From Aliiruegeria lutimaris (GTDB lineage Bacteria; Pseudomonadota; Alphaproteobacteria; Rhodobacterales; Rhodobacteraceae), in the NCBI RefSeq assembly GCF_900099935.1, contig NZ_FNEK01000001.1, forward strand, positions 62,001 to 126,000: a DNA stretch of 64,000 bases, in the 5' to 3' direction. Shown piece by piece: positions 17,476-25,858 of the stretch (position 1 is the stretch's first letter; every line of letters starts with the position of its first letter). Under the pieces are notes generated by a model that saw only the letters and a program-made list of their open reading frames with translations, was not told the DNA's origin and searched no databases. A program made the translations under genes and the position numbers.

Positions 17476-19293
17476 ATGTGCGGAATTGTTGGAGTTCTTG
17501 GAGATCACGAAGCGGCCCCGATATTGGTGGAGGCGCTCAAACGCTTGGAATACCGCGGATATGACTCCGCCGGCATTGCCACCGTCGAGGACGGCCATCT
17601 CGACCGCCGCCGCGCCGTGGGCAAGCTGGTCAACCTGTCCGACCTGCTGGTGCATGAACCGCTCGCCGGCAAGGCCGGGATCGGGCACACCCGCTGGGCC
17701 ACGCATGGCGCGCCGAATGTCGTCAATGCCCACCCCCACCGCGCCGGCGAGGTGGCCGTGGTCCATAACGGCATCATCGAGAATTTCCGCGAGCTGCGCG
17801 AAGAGTTGGGCAAGGCCGGTCTGCATTTCGAGACCGACACGGATACCGAGACCATCGCGCTTCTGGTGCAGTTCTACCTGCAACAGGGAAAAAGCCACCG
17901 CGACGCCGCCGCCGAAGCCATTGGCCGGCTCGAGGGTGCCTTCGCGCTGGCGCTGCTCTTTGACGGCCAGGACGACCTGATGATCGTGGCCCGCAAGGGA
18001 TCGCCGCTGGCCATTGGCCATGGGGAAGGCGAGGTCTATGTCGGGTCCGACGCGATTGCGCTGGCCCCGATGACCAACCGGATCACCTATCTTGAAGAAG
18101 GCGATTGGGCGATCCTGACCCGCTCCGCCATCGAGATCCGCGACGGCGACGGCAGGCTCGTCAACCGGCCCGTCAAGACCGTCAATATCGACATGGCGCA
18201 GGTCGAAAAGGGCGGGCACCGCCATTTCATGGCCAAGGAAATCGCCGAGCAGCCGACGGTCCTGGGCGATGCGCTGGCCCATTACCTGCGTGGAGACGGC
18301 ATCGAACTGCCCCAACCGGGGCTGGATTTCGCGGATTTCGACCGCGTGGTCATGGTGGCCTGTGGCACGGCGAATTACGCCTGCGTGGTGGCGAAATACT
18401 GGTTCGAGCAGATCGCGGGCGTGAGCGTCGAGGTCGATATCGCCTCCGAGTTCCGCTACCGCGAACCGCCGATCGGACCGCGCACGCTGGCGCTCTTCGT
18501 CTCGCAGTCGGGGGAGACCGCCGACACGCTCGCCGCGCTGCGCTATTGCGAGGGCAAGGCGGCCAAGATCGTCTCGGTCGTCAATGTCACCGAAAGTTCG
18601 ATTGCTCGCGAGAGCGACCTCGTGCTGCCGATCCGGGCCGGCGCGGAAATCGGCGTTGCTTCGACCAAGGCGTTCACCTGCCAGTTGACGGTCCTGTTCC
18701 TGCTGGCGCTGCAGGCCGCCGTCGACCGGAAGCGGCTGGAACCCGATGAACTGGAGGCAAATCTCAACAACTTGCGGCACTTGCCGGGGCTGATGAATTT
18801 CGCCATTGCCCAATCGGGCGAGATCGCGGCCGTCGCGAAATCGGTCTCCGAGGCCCGCGACGTGCTCTTCCTCGGTCGTGGCGCGATGTTCCCCCTCGCC
18901 TTGGAAGGCGCACTAAAACTAAAAGAAATCAGCTATATACATGCCGAAGGTTATGCATCGGGCGAACTCAAGCACGGCCCGATCGCGCTGGTGGACAAGA
19001 CCGTTCCCGTGATCGTCCTGGCGCCGACCGACAACCTGTTCGACAAGACCGTATCCAACATGCAGGAAGTGATGGCGCGCGGCGGCAAGGTGCTGCTGGT
19101 CACGGACCCGAAGGGCGCGCGCGCCGCGGCTGATGGTTGCTGGAAGACGCTGATCATGCCCGAGGTGCCGCCCGTTCTCGCGCCGATCCTCTATGCCCTG
19201 CCCGCGCAGCTTCTGGCCTATCACGCCGCCGTCGCCAAGGGCACGGATGTGGACCAGCCCCGCAACCTGGCGAAATCCGTGACCGTGGAGTAA
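17476..19293 (+). CDS. glmS: Glutamine--fructose-6-phosphate aminotransferase
   Basis: This 605-residue enzyme makes glucosamine-6-phosphate from fructose-6-phosphate and glutamine. The N-terminal class II amidotransferase domain starts MCGIVGVLG, exposing Cys2, and contains RGYDSAG and HTRWATHG. Two SIS isomerase domains follow, with SQSGETADTLAAL and STKAFT, then the GELKHGPIAL loop and the C-terminal DQPRNLAKSVTVE, which closes the active site. It lies five bases after glmU. An AAT-rich stretch just before the ATG gives little Shine-Dalgarno, consistent with translational coupling. Confidence 0.97.
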   Translation: MCGIVGVLGDHEAAPILVEALKRLEYRGYDSAGIATVEDGHLDRRRAVGKLVNLSDLLVHEPLAGKAGIGHTRWATHGAPNVVNAHPHRAGEVAVVHNGIIENFRELREELGKAGLHFETDTDTETIALLVQFYLQQGKSHRDAAAEAIGRLEGAFALALLFDGQDDLMIVARKGSPLAIGHGEGEVYVGSDAIALAPMTNRITYLEEGDWAILTRSAIEIRDGDGRLVNRPVKTVNIDMAQVEKGGHRHFMAKEIAEQPTVLGDALAHYLRGDGIELPQPGLDFADFDRVVMVACGTANYACVVAKYWFEQIAGVSVEVDIASEFRYREPPIGPRTLALFVSQSGETADTLAALRYCEGKAAKIVSVVNVTESSIARESDLVLPIRAGAEIGVASTKAFTCQLTVLFLLALQAAVDRKRLEPDELEANLNNLRHLPGLMNFAIAQSGEIAAVAKSVSEARDVLFLGRGAMFPLALEGALKLKEISYIHAEGYASGELKHGPIALVDKTVPVIVLAPTDNLFDKTVSNMQEVMARGGKVLLVTDPKGARAAADGCWKTLIMPEVPPVLAPILYALPAQLLAYHAAVAKGTDVDQPRNLAKSVTVE

Positions 19294-19329
19294 AAACAAG
19301 AGGCGCCGGCGACCATGGCCGCCGACGCC
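19294..19329 (-). terminator. Terminator for the 19361-20617 gene (possibly bidirectional)
   Basis: On the minus strand, GGCGTCGGCG pairs with CGCCGGCGCC (one mismatch) and is followed by TCTTGTTTTTA. It lies 31 bases beyond the stop of the minus-strand secreted-protein gene and abuts the glmS stop. Confidence 0.7.
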
Positions 19330-19360
19330 CCTCGGGACCTATCCCTCCGCCCGCATAAGG

Positions 19361-20617
19361 CTACTGCGCGGCAGCCATTTCTTGCTCTTCCTCAGGAATC
19401 TTGGCTTCGGCCTCATCAACGTCATCCTCCGGATCGTCGCTGCCGCTGCCGTCGCCGCCCTCGGCGGAAGCCTCTTGGGTGGGCTGCCGGGCAATATAGT
19501 CGTCGATCAAGCCCTCGGCCTCTCCAACTCCAAGCTGTGCAGCGGCCCAATCCACCATTTCCGGGGTCATGTCCTCCGGTCCCAATGGACCGGCTCCGGT
19601 TGCATTGAGAGCGTCAGCCATGGCCTGCTGCAGTGCCTCGGTTGATGCGGGCTCCACACTATCCACCAGCGTCTTCGCGGCAGCATCGTAATCCCCGAGC
19701 GCGGTTTCCACAGCGCTCGCGAGTTCTGCGGCCGCTTTGAGTTCCTGGCCGCGGGCATCCCATTCGGAATAGGACGTTTCCCAGGCAGCGTAATCTTTCT
19801 CCCACTGGGCGTAGTCGACCTTATACTGGTCAACAAGTGCGTCGTAATTTTCCACGCCTGCCTCGGGCGCTTCGGGCGCCTGCGGTTGCTCAGGCATGGC
19901 GGCAGCATGATCGGCAATCATGCCATTGTACTGGTCCAGCATGGTTTGCGCGTCGCTGGCCTCGATTCCGAGTTCAGCAACGGTCGCGGCGAAGGTATCT
20001 CGCACCGCTTCCAGTGTCCGACCGGCCTCCTTCAACGCGTCCTTGGCTGCCTCGAATTCCGCACTGGCGACGATGAAGTCACGGATCGGATCCATCTTGG
20101 CATCCTTGCCGTTGATCATACCATTGATGTTCCGGTTGAGCGAATTCAGTCCCTTGAGCTGCGAATGCAGCGATCCGCCGGCGACGGCGAGCTTGGCGGT
20201 CTTCACCGAGTTTTTCCGGACGGTCTTCTGAGAAGACGAAACGACCTTTTCTTTCTTCCTAACCGTTTTCGGCCCGGTTTTTTTCTTCCCGAAAGCGTTC
20301 TTGATAGCAGTGAAGGGATTATTTCCCTTCGCACCGGACTTGCTCGCGCTTTTGCCGCTGCCGGACTTGCTGCTCGACTTGCTCGTCTTCGCGCCGCTGC
20401 TCTTTTCCGACTTGCCGCCCCTGTCGGAACTGCCCTTTTCGGACCTGCCTTTGTCCGAGTTGCCCTTGTCCGAGTTGCCCTTGTCCGAGTTGCCCTTGCC
20501 CTCGTTCTTGGCAAAAGCCGCGCCGTGATCGCCCAGATCCAGCATGGCCTGTCCACCGATCACAACGGGAAGACATGTCACGACCGTTGCGGTCACTAGA
20601 ATCTTCATCAGCTTCAT
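19361..20617 (-). CDS. Secreted charge-segregated repeat protein, unknown function
   Basis: This 418-residue protein has an N-terminal signal peptide (cleavage probably near AFA, residue 36). It then has a strongly basic Ser/Gly/Lys region (about 38-145) that begins with three GNSDK pentads. A predicted helical middle (about 175-240) follows, then a Pro/Ala/Glu linker. Next are three consecutive YxxWxxx heptads at 269-289 (YAQWEKD, YAAWETS, YSEWDAR), and last an acidic tail rich in Asp and Glu. Such polarity suggests binding to an acidic polymer or self-assembly, but this is inference. I do not recognise a named family. It is transcribed alone, with a terminator just downstream. Confidence 0.65.
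   Translation of the reverse strand: MKLMKILVTATVVTCLPVVIGGQAMLDLGDHGAAFAKNEGKGNSDKGNSDKGNSDKGRSEKGSSDRGGKSEKSSGAKTSKSSSKSGSGKSASKSGAKGNNPFTAIKNAFGKKKTGPKTVRKKEKVVSSSQKTVRKNSVKTAKLAVAGGSLHSQLKGLNSLNRNINGMINGKDAKMDPIRDFIVASAEFEAAKDALKEAGRTLEAVRDTFAATVAELGIEASDAQTMLDQYNGMIADHAAAMPEQPQAPEAPEAGVENYDALVDQYKVDYAQWEKDYAAWETSYSEWDARGQELKAAAELASAVETALGDYDAAAKTLVDSVEPASTEALQQAMADALNATGAGPLGPEDMTPEMVDWAAAQLGVGEAEGLIDDYIARQPTQEASAEGGDGSGSDDPEDDVDEAEAKIPEEEQEMAAAQ
20451..20495 (-). repeat. Three perfect 15-bp tandem repeats in coding sequence
   Basis: TTGTCCGAGTTGCCC is repeated three times without change. On the coding (minus) strand this encodes three identical GNSDK units, residues 42-56 of the secreted protein. 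Copy number could change by slippage without shifting the frame. Confidence 0.9.
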
Positions 20618-20739
20618 GCCACTTCTCCGCTTGCACTGGTTCGGATCTGAATCTCGGCAAAGATGCCGCCTCTATGCGGCAGAATTCGGGCAAGCCCCCA
20701 AAAAAAAATCATTATCAAAAGCGGTGAGACTGTCCAAAC

Positions 20740-21423
20740 ATGATCCCTGAAGACTTTCTGAACCAACTCGCGAACCACGCGCAGCCGGGACGTGCGGAAG
20801 AAATGGCCGCCTATCACAAGGTAACTCGTCGCTATCTTGGCGTCGGGAATTCGGAGATTGACCGGATAGCCCGGGAAGCGCGACAGACCCTGTCAGTGGA
20901 GGCCCGCCTTGCCCTGGCCGCCGGCCTCTGGGACAGCAATGTCCACGAAGGTCGGATTGCCGCCGCCAAGCTGCTCACCCAGGCCCGCATTCGTCCCGAC
21001 GATCGTGGCGCATGGGAGCTGATCTGCCGATGGGTGCCGGAATTCGATGCCTGGGCCGTGGCCGACCACGCCAGCATCGCCGGGCAGAAACGGCTGGTCT
21101 GGGAGCCGTCGCGGCTGGATAGGGTCGAAGCCTGGACTCGCTCGGAGCACATGTGGAGCCGCCGCGCGGCGCTGGTCATGACCCTGCCCTGGGCCAAGAA
21201 GCCCAACCCGAAGCCGGAAGACCTTCTGATCCGGGAGCGCGTGCTTGGCTGGGCCGCGACCTATTGCGACGAGTCGGAATGGTTCATCCAGAAAGCGGTC
21301 GGCTGGTGGCTTCGCGACCTTTCGCGGAGAGATCCTGACCGGGTCCGCGCCTTCCTGGCCGATCACGGAGACCGGATGAAGGGTTTCGCCCGCCGGGAGG
21401 CCAGCAAATACCTGCCCGCATAG
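20740..21423 (+). CDS. AlkD-like DNA alkylation repair family protein
   Basis: This 227-residue all-helical protein resembles AlkD, the HEAT-repeat DNA glycosylase that removes N3- and N7-alkylpurines. Landmarks are the ARLALAAGLWDS helix, WVPEFDAWAVAD, the SEHMWSRRAALVMTL segment and the family-typical end FIQKAVGWWLRDLSRRDPDRV followed by RREASKYLPA. It is transcribed alone, divergent from the secreted protein gene 122 bases away. Which alkylated base it removes, or whether it is one of the catalytically altered paralogues, cannot be decided from sequence reading. Confidence 0.8.
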   Translation: MIPEDFLNQLANHAQPGRAEEMAAYHKVTRRYLGVGNSEIDRIAREARQTLSVEARLALAAGLWDSNVHEGRIAAAKLLTQARIRPDDRGAWELICRWVPEFDAWAVADHASIAGQKRLVWEPSRLDRVEAWTRSEHMWSRRAALVMTLPWAKKPNPKPEDLLIRERVLGWAATYCDESEWFIQKAVGWWLRDLSRRDPDRVRAFLADHGDRMKGFARREASKYLPA

Positions 21424-21780
21424 ACGCAAGGCGCACCGGGTTTGCATCCCTGTCACAATTGTCCGCTCGGCGTCGCGGGAATTGATTTGCCTCAAGGTAA
21501 AAGAAGCTTTTTCACGATAGCATTTTCTTGGGGAGCCCGCCGAGACATGAGTGGTCCGACGATGTGAACGTTAGTGGCTCCCAAAGAGGGCGCCCCTGCA
21601 ATTTCGGGGGCGCTCCTGCTTGTTGCCAATTCCCGAGCCAATTTAGCCATTTACATGCGTCGCGGCGCATCCTTTTCCGGCTGCCGGGGTTGAGGATGTT
21701 TCTCGAAAAGTCGTAACTGGAACAGACCGGGCTGGTGGCACGGTCCATTCCTGCACGGTACCGGATCCGGACCCCTTCCA
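21424..21780. other. Intergenic region with a hairpin, no gene seen
   Basis: The stretch between the AlkD-like and MFS genes contains a GCGCCCC/GGGGCGC hairpin at 21590-21613 without a T-run. A moderately AT-rich segment around 21480-21540 could hold a promoter. No convincing reading frame or RNA gene is visible. Confidence 0.4.
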
Positions 21781-23007
21781 ATGCGCCTTCTCATCTCTTT
21801 CGCGGCACTCTTTCTTTCCGTGTTCCTGTTGCAGCTCTCTTCGGGCGGCGTGGGGCCGTTGGACGCGCTCTCCGGTATCCAGATCGGCTTTTCCACTGCG
21901 CAGGTCGGCCTGCTTGGCTCGGCCCATTTCTTCGGCTTCTTCATCGGCTGCTGGTGGGCGCCGCGCCTGATGGGATCGGTCGGCCATTCACGCGCCTTCG
22001 CCGCCTTCACCGCCGCCGGAACCATCGGGCTTCTGGCGCATATGCTGGTGATCGACCCCTGGGCCTGGTCGGTGATGCGGGTGGCGACGGGGATCTGTAT
22101 CGCGGGCTGCTACACGGTGATCGAGGCGTGGCTGCAATCCAAGCTGCGCAACGCGAATCGTGGTCGGGTGATGAGCATCTACCGGGTGGTCGACATGATG
22201 GGGTCGCTCTTCGCGCAACTGCTGATCGGCGTGCTGGAGCCGGCGAGCTATGTCTCCTACAACCTGCTGGCAATCCTGTGCTGCGCCGCGCTGCTGCCGA
22301 TCACGCTATCCACCGTGCGCCAACCCCGCACGCCACAGGCGCCCCGGCTGCGCCCGGGTCTGGCCTTGCGCCTGTCTCCCCTCTCGGCGGCCGGCGTCGT
22401 GGTCGCGGCGGTATCGAGCGCGTCGTTCCGGATGGTCGGGCCGGTTTACGGACAGGAGGTCGGCCTGTCGAGCAACCAGATCGCCTGGTTCCTGGCCGCC
22501 TGGGTACTGGGGGGCGCGGTCGCACAGTTCCCCGTAGGCTGGCTCGCCGACAAGTTCGACCGCCGCTGGGTCCTGATCGGGCTGTCGCTGGCCTCCATCG
22601 GCAGTTGCATGGCCACGATCTCCATCGGAACCGCCAGCACCGCGGTGATCTTTGCCAATGCGATGGTCTTCGGGCTGACAAGCTTCCCGATCTATTCGGT
22701 CTCCGCCGCCCACGCGCATGATTTCGCCGAGAGCAACCAGCGGGTGGAACTATCAGCCGCGCTGATGTTCTTTTTCGCGGTGGGCGCGATCGGCGCACCG
22801 CTGTTCTCCTCCAGCCTGATCGAGGCTTTTGGTCCGTCGGCGCTGTTCATCATGATCGCCGTGGCCCATGGCGTCCTGGTTGTCTTCGGACTGACCCGGA
22901 TGCGTGCGCGCCCCACGGTCGACGAGCGCACGGCCTATGTCTACGTGCCGCGCACCTCGTTCACCATCGGCCGGCTGACCCGACGCCAGCGGGAGAAACG
23001 CGATTGA
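21781..23007 (+). CDS. MFS transporter, YcaD-like
   Basis: This 408-residue major facilitator protein has about 12 transmembrane helices in two halves joined near residue 190. The MFS loop 2-3 and 8-9 motifs are degenerate, but GWLADKFDRRW (about 250) is the classic loop 8-9 form. The N-terminal half shows EAWLQSKLRNANRGRVMS, resembling the YcaD/YfkF group of uncharacterised exporters. The ATG is preceded by only a weak CCCCTTCC stretch. The protein ends in a basic, cytosolic tail. The substrate is unknown. Confidence 0.85.
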   Translation: MRLLISFAALFLSVFLLQLSSGGVGPLDALSGIQIGFSTAQVGLLGSAHFFGFFIGCWWAPRLMGSVGHSRAFAAFTAAGTIGLLAHMLVIDPWAWSVMRVATGICIAGCYTVIEAWLQSKLRNANRGRVMSIYRVVDMMGSLFAQLLIGVLEPASYVSYNLLAILCCAALLPITLSTVRQPRTPQAPRLRPGLALRLSPLSAAGVVVAAVSSASFRMVGPVYGQEVGLSSNQIAWFLAAWVLGGAVAQFPVGWLADKFDRRWVLIGLSLASIGSCMATISIGTASTAVIFANAMVFGLTSFPIYSVSAAHAHDFAESNQRVELSAALMFFFAVGAIGAPLFSSSLIEAFGPSALFIMIAVAHGVLVVFGLTRMRARPTVDERTAYVYVPRTSFTIGRLTRRQREKRD

Positions 23008-23084
23008 CGTCGAGATCCGCTTGATATGCCCGACTAGCATAGTAGGGTGCGGCCAAAGTCCCTTAGCATTCACAGGAGATCCGG

Positions 23085-23966
23085 ATGAGCAAACCAACAA
23101 TCGGTTTCATCGGCCTCGGCCTCATGGGCGCGGCGATGGTCGAGTGCCTTCAGGAAAATGGCTACCCGATGGTCGTCATCGCCAACCGGTCCCGCACCGC
23201 CATCGACGCCGCCGTTGCGCGCGGCGCGACCGAGGCCACCAGTACCGCCGAGTTGGCCGCGGCCAGCGATATCGTCATGCTCTGCGTCGACACCACCGCC
23301 AATGTCGAATCCCGCATCTATGGCGATGACGGCGTTCTGGCCGGCATCCGCCCCGGGAGCATCGTGATCGATTTCGGCACCTCGATCCCCGATTCCACTC
23401 GCAAGATCGGTGCGGATCTGGCCGCGAAAGGCGCCACCTATCTCGACGCCCCGCTTGGCCGCACCCCGGCGCATGCCAAGAAGGGCCAGCTGAACATCAT
23501 GTGTTCCGGCGACAAGGAGGCATTCGACAAGGTCAAGCCGGTGCTGGACGTGCTCGGCGAGAACGTCTTCCATCTCGGCGCGCTCGGCACCGGGCACACG
23601 ATCAAGCTGATCAACAATTTCTTCGCCATGACGACGGCAAGCGCCATGTCGGAAGCCTTCGGCATCGCCGACCGTTCCGGCATCGAGCGTGAGAAGCTCT
23701 ACAATGTCATGTCCAGCGGCCCGCTCCATTCGGGCATGATGGATTTCATCAAGTCCTACGCCATTGACGGCCAGATCGACCTGGCCTTCTCGATCAATAA
23801 CGGCCTGAAGGATGTCGGCTATTTCCGCGAGATGTCCGATGCGCTCGGCGCGACCTCGAAAATCGCCCGTGGCACCGCCGAAACCTTGAAAGAGGTCCAG
23901 GATGAAGGCCAAGGCGACCTGATGGTGCCCCAGCTCATCGATTTCCTGACCCGCGACATGAAGTAA
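23085..23966 (+). CDS. Beta-hydroxyacid dehydrogenase family (3-hydroxyisobutyrate / tartronate semialdehyde reductase-like)
   Basis: This 293-residue NAD(P)-dependent dehydrogenase has an N-terminal Rossmann fold, GFIGLGLMGAAM. It also has the substrate-binding segment DAPLGRTPAHAKKGQLN and the catalytic lysine in GHTIKLINNF (K174, with N177/N178). The usual DAPVSGG motif reads DAPLGRT, so it belongs to a divergent subgroup, and substrate identity among 3-hydroxyisobutyrate, tartronate semialdehyde, or others is open. AGGAG stands about seven bases before the ATG. It is monocistronic. Confidence 0.85.
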   Translation: MSKPTIGFIGLGLMGAAMVECLQENGYPMVVIANRSRTAIDAAVARGATEATSTAELAAASDIVMLCVDTTANVESRIYGDDGVLAGIRPGSIVIDFGTSIPDSTRKIGADLAAKGATYLDAPLGRTPAHAKKGQLNIMCSGDKEAFDKVKPVLDVLGENVFHLGALGTGHTIKLINNFFAMTTASAMSEAFGIADRSGIEREKLYNVMSSGPLHSGMMDFIKSYAIDGQIDLAFSINNGLKDVGYFREMSDALGATSKIARGTAETLKEVQDEGQGDLMVPQLIDFLTRDMK

Positions 23967-24069
23967 CGCACAAACGCGCGCGACGAACACCCGGCTGGCT
24001 TAACGGAGTCTTCAGACAATCCGTTCCATGATGCCTGCCGGGTGGGGACTCCTGATGAGGGGACCCAAG

Positions 24070-24651
24070 ATGATTCTCATAGGCAATGGGCCGCTCCCAT
24101 TCGCGCATCCCGGCACGGGAACGCAGTCAAATGGCATGCCATCCCGCACCCTCGCGGTGCAGCAAGGCACCGCTCAGCCCGAAACCATTCCGGCCGCCAC
24201 CACCGAACGCTGCGGCCAGGCGAGCAGTCAGCCGAATATGGTGAGCCGCGTCGCCCTGCGTCCGGTTTTGGCAACGAGCCGATTGGATGCCACCGAAGCC
24301 GCCCCCGAAGCGCTCTATCGGCAGGCTGGACGGGAAAGCGCATCGACCACCACCGGGTCCGTGTCGCAAGATCGCCGCGAAGCCCCGGTTCCGCCCTTGA
24401 AAGCCTACGCCGCGGTCCCGAACGAGATCACGGCCGAGATCCAGCGCCTGCGGCAGGAGAATGCCGACCTGAAGGCCGAGTTGGCCGCGCAGGAAGAGAA
24501 GCAACGCGCGGAGGAACACGCAGAGACGGCGGTCAAGCCTGTCGAAATTGCGGAAGAGCAGCGACAGCAGGCTGGTCCGGCCAGTTCCGAGCAACTGCCC
24601 GAGCATTCCGCCGCATCGCCGCCAGAGGAGACGCAACAGGCCCCTGGCTGA
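24070..24651 (+). CDS. Hypothetical coiled-coil protein
   Basis: This predicted 193-residue protein is low in hydrophobic segments. Its first 120 residues look disordered (rich in Ala, Thr, Pro and Gln). A short coiled coil follows at about residues 122-158, containing EIQRLRQENADLKAEL, and then a Glu/Gln/Pro-rich tail. AGGGG upstream supports the ATG at 24070; in-frame ATGs also exist at 24028, 24031 and 24055. Other frames are open here too, but this frame gives the only protein-like heptad pattern. No family is recognised. Confidence 0.45.
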   Translation: MILIGNGPLPFAHPGTGTQSNGMPSRTLAVQQGTAQPETIPAATTERCGQASSQPNMVSRVALRPVLATSRLDATEAAPEALYRQAGRESASTTTGSVSQDRREAPVPPLKAYAAVPNEITAEIQRLRQENADLKAELAAQEEKQRAEEHAETAVKPVEIAEEQRQQAGPASSEQLPEHSAASPPEETQQAPG

Positions 24652-25101
24652 GAGGACGTTCTTAGGGTCCGGCCACGCAAGGCTCCCCCCGTTGCGGGTG
24701 AAGGCGGAACGAATGGCGCGCCTTCGGATTCCTGCGCCCCCTGCCGAACGGCCAGGCCGGACGGCATGGAAGACGCTCTTGTTCGGCTTTGAGCAGGATA
24801 GCCACGCACTGCCGGACTGCCGGACTGCCCCAAGGGCAACGAGAGCTGATCCGATTGAGCGCGTCGAGCGTTCAGATCCGGCACGTCTTCCTACGGCTCC
24901 ACGGGCGAGAGCGACATTCGGCAACGGTTCGAGCCCTGTTTTCCCAAGAAAACTGGCCGCTTAGCGACATTCTGTCATGAATTTCGACAGCTTTTGCGTT
25001 ATACTAAAGGCGAGTCGTATCCGGCCCCTCAACGATCCAGGGCCCGTGGTCCGGAGGTCGTAATCATATTTCAAGCCGGGCGGCTTTTTGGAGGGTATGC
25101 C
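24652..25101. other. Intergenic region, no gene supported
   Basis: The 450 bases between two hypothetical genes contain a short direct repeat (GCCGGACT twice near 24810-24826). A GTTATACT, likely a -10 element for the next gene, lies near 25000. Open frames here show no recognisable motif. Confidence 0.35.
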
Positions 25102-25767
25102 ATGATCTTGAAGTATGCACGATTGATACTCCGCAAACGGATTGGACGGCTTGCTACGCTGGTATTTGCCGCTTGCATCGCCGGCGGGGCAGCTATCGCC
25201 AGCGAAGGCGAACTCGGCGAAGGCTCTTATGGCGGCGAAAGAAAGGGCGAGGCCGCCTCGCAGGGCACCGCGCTGATCCTTCTCAAGCTCAAGGAAGGCA
25301 AGGAACGCTGCGCATTGATTCCGTGGATCTATCGCTATGACTGCCTTGCCCAGGGTTTCACCGAGGCCTCTCAGGCCAAGGTACGCTACCGGGAACTTGA
25401 GCCTGCACAAGAGATCCTGGCGATGGCTGGCCAGAAGATGGCCGCGGTTGTCGAACGGCATCTCGACCCGGCCCAACCGCCCTCGCGGATCGGTAACCGC
25501 ACCTACAAGGCGGTCAAGCAATCCGCGCGTGCCGAGGCAAACGCCGAAGCACAAGCGGTCCTCGATGAGACCGAGAGCCTGCTGCTGCGCTCCTATGGTC
25601 CGCCGAAGATGGCCGCGCATTACGAGCGGATAGCAATGGCGGTATCGTCAAGCGATGTGTTGCTGCGTTCGGCTCTGGAACCGCTACCCGGCCGGCGCAA
25701 CCCGGCCATCGAAGCAATTCGGCGCTTCGCCGGTCTGGCCTTGTCATTCGGCCGCGTTTACGGCTGA
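25102..25767 (+). CDS. Secreted hypothetical protein
   Basis: This 221-residue protein starts with a basic n-region (MILKYARLILRKRIGR), a hydrophobic core and a probable Sec cleavage site near AIAS (about residue 33). The mature part is mostly helical and contains two cysteines about 13 residues apart (RCALIPWIYRYDCL). GGAGG is seven bases upstream of the ATG, strongly favouring this start over upstream ones. It follows an AT-rich promoter-like stretch and has no cotranscribed neighbour. I cannot assign a family. Confidence 0.65.
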   Translation: MILKYARLILRKRIGRLATLVFAACIAGGAAIASEGELGEGSYGGERKGEAASQGTALILLKLKEGKERCALIPWIYRYDCLAQGFTEASQAKVRYRELEPAQEILAMAGQKMAAVVERHLDPAQPPSRIGNRTYKAVKQSARAEANAEAQAVLDETESLLLRSYGPPKMAAHYERIAMAVSSSDVLLRSALEPLPGRRNPAIEAIRRFAGLALSFGRVYG

Positions 25768-25809
25768 TCGGATCGCTAAACGGTTGCATAAAGCATAAGG
25801 AAAACGCGA

Positions 25810-25837
25810 CAGCGCCGCCCCCGGGGGAGCGGCGCTG
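25810..25837 (-). terminator. Terminator of the pyrimidine catabolism/ABC importer operon
   Basis: A perfect 9-bp stem, CAGCGCCGC/GCGGCGCTG, sits 22 bases after the stop of the binding-protein gene. On the minus strand it is followed by TCGCGTTTTCC. Confidence 0.75.
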
Positions 25838-25858
25838 CCTTCGTTAATTCTGTCCCGA

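Noticed and set aside
20451-20495. Possible CRISPR-like array
   Set aside because: The three units are contiguous 15-mers without spacers and lie in a coding frame (GNSDK repeats).
24042-24665. Second open plus-strand frame over the 24070-24651 gene
   Set aside because: It is Arg- and Gly-rich without heptads or a start signal. The chosen frame shows a coiled coil.
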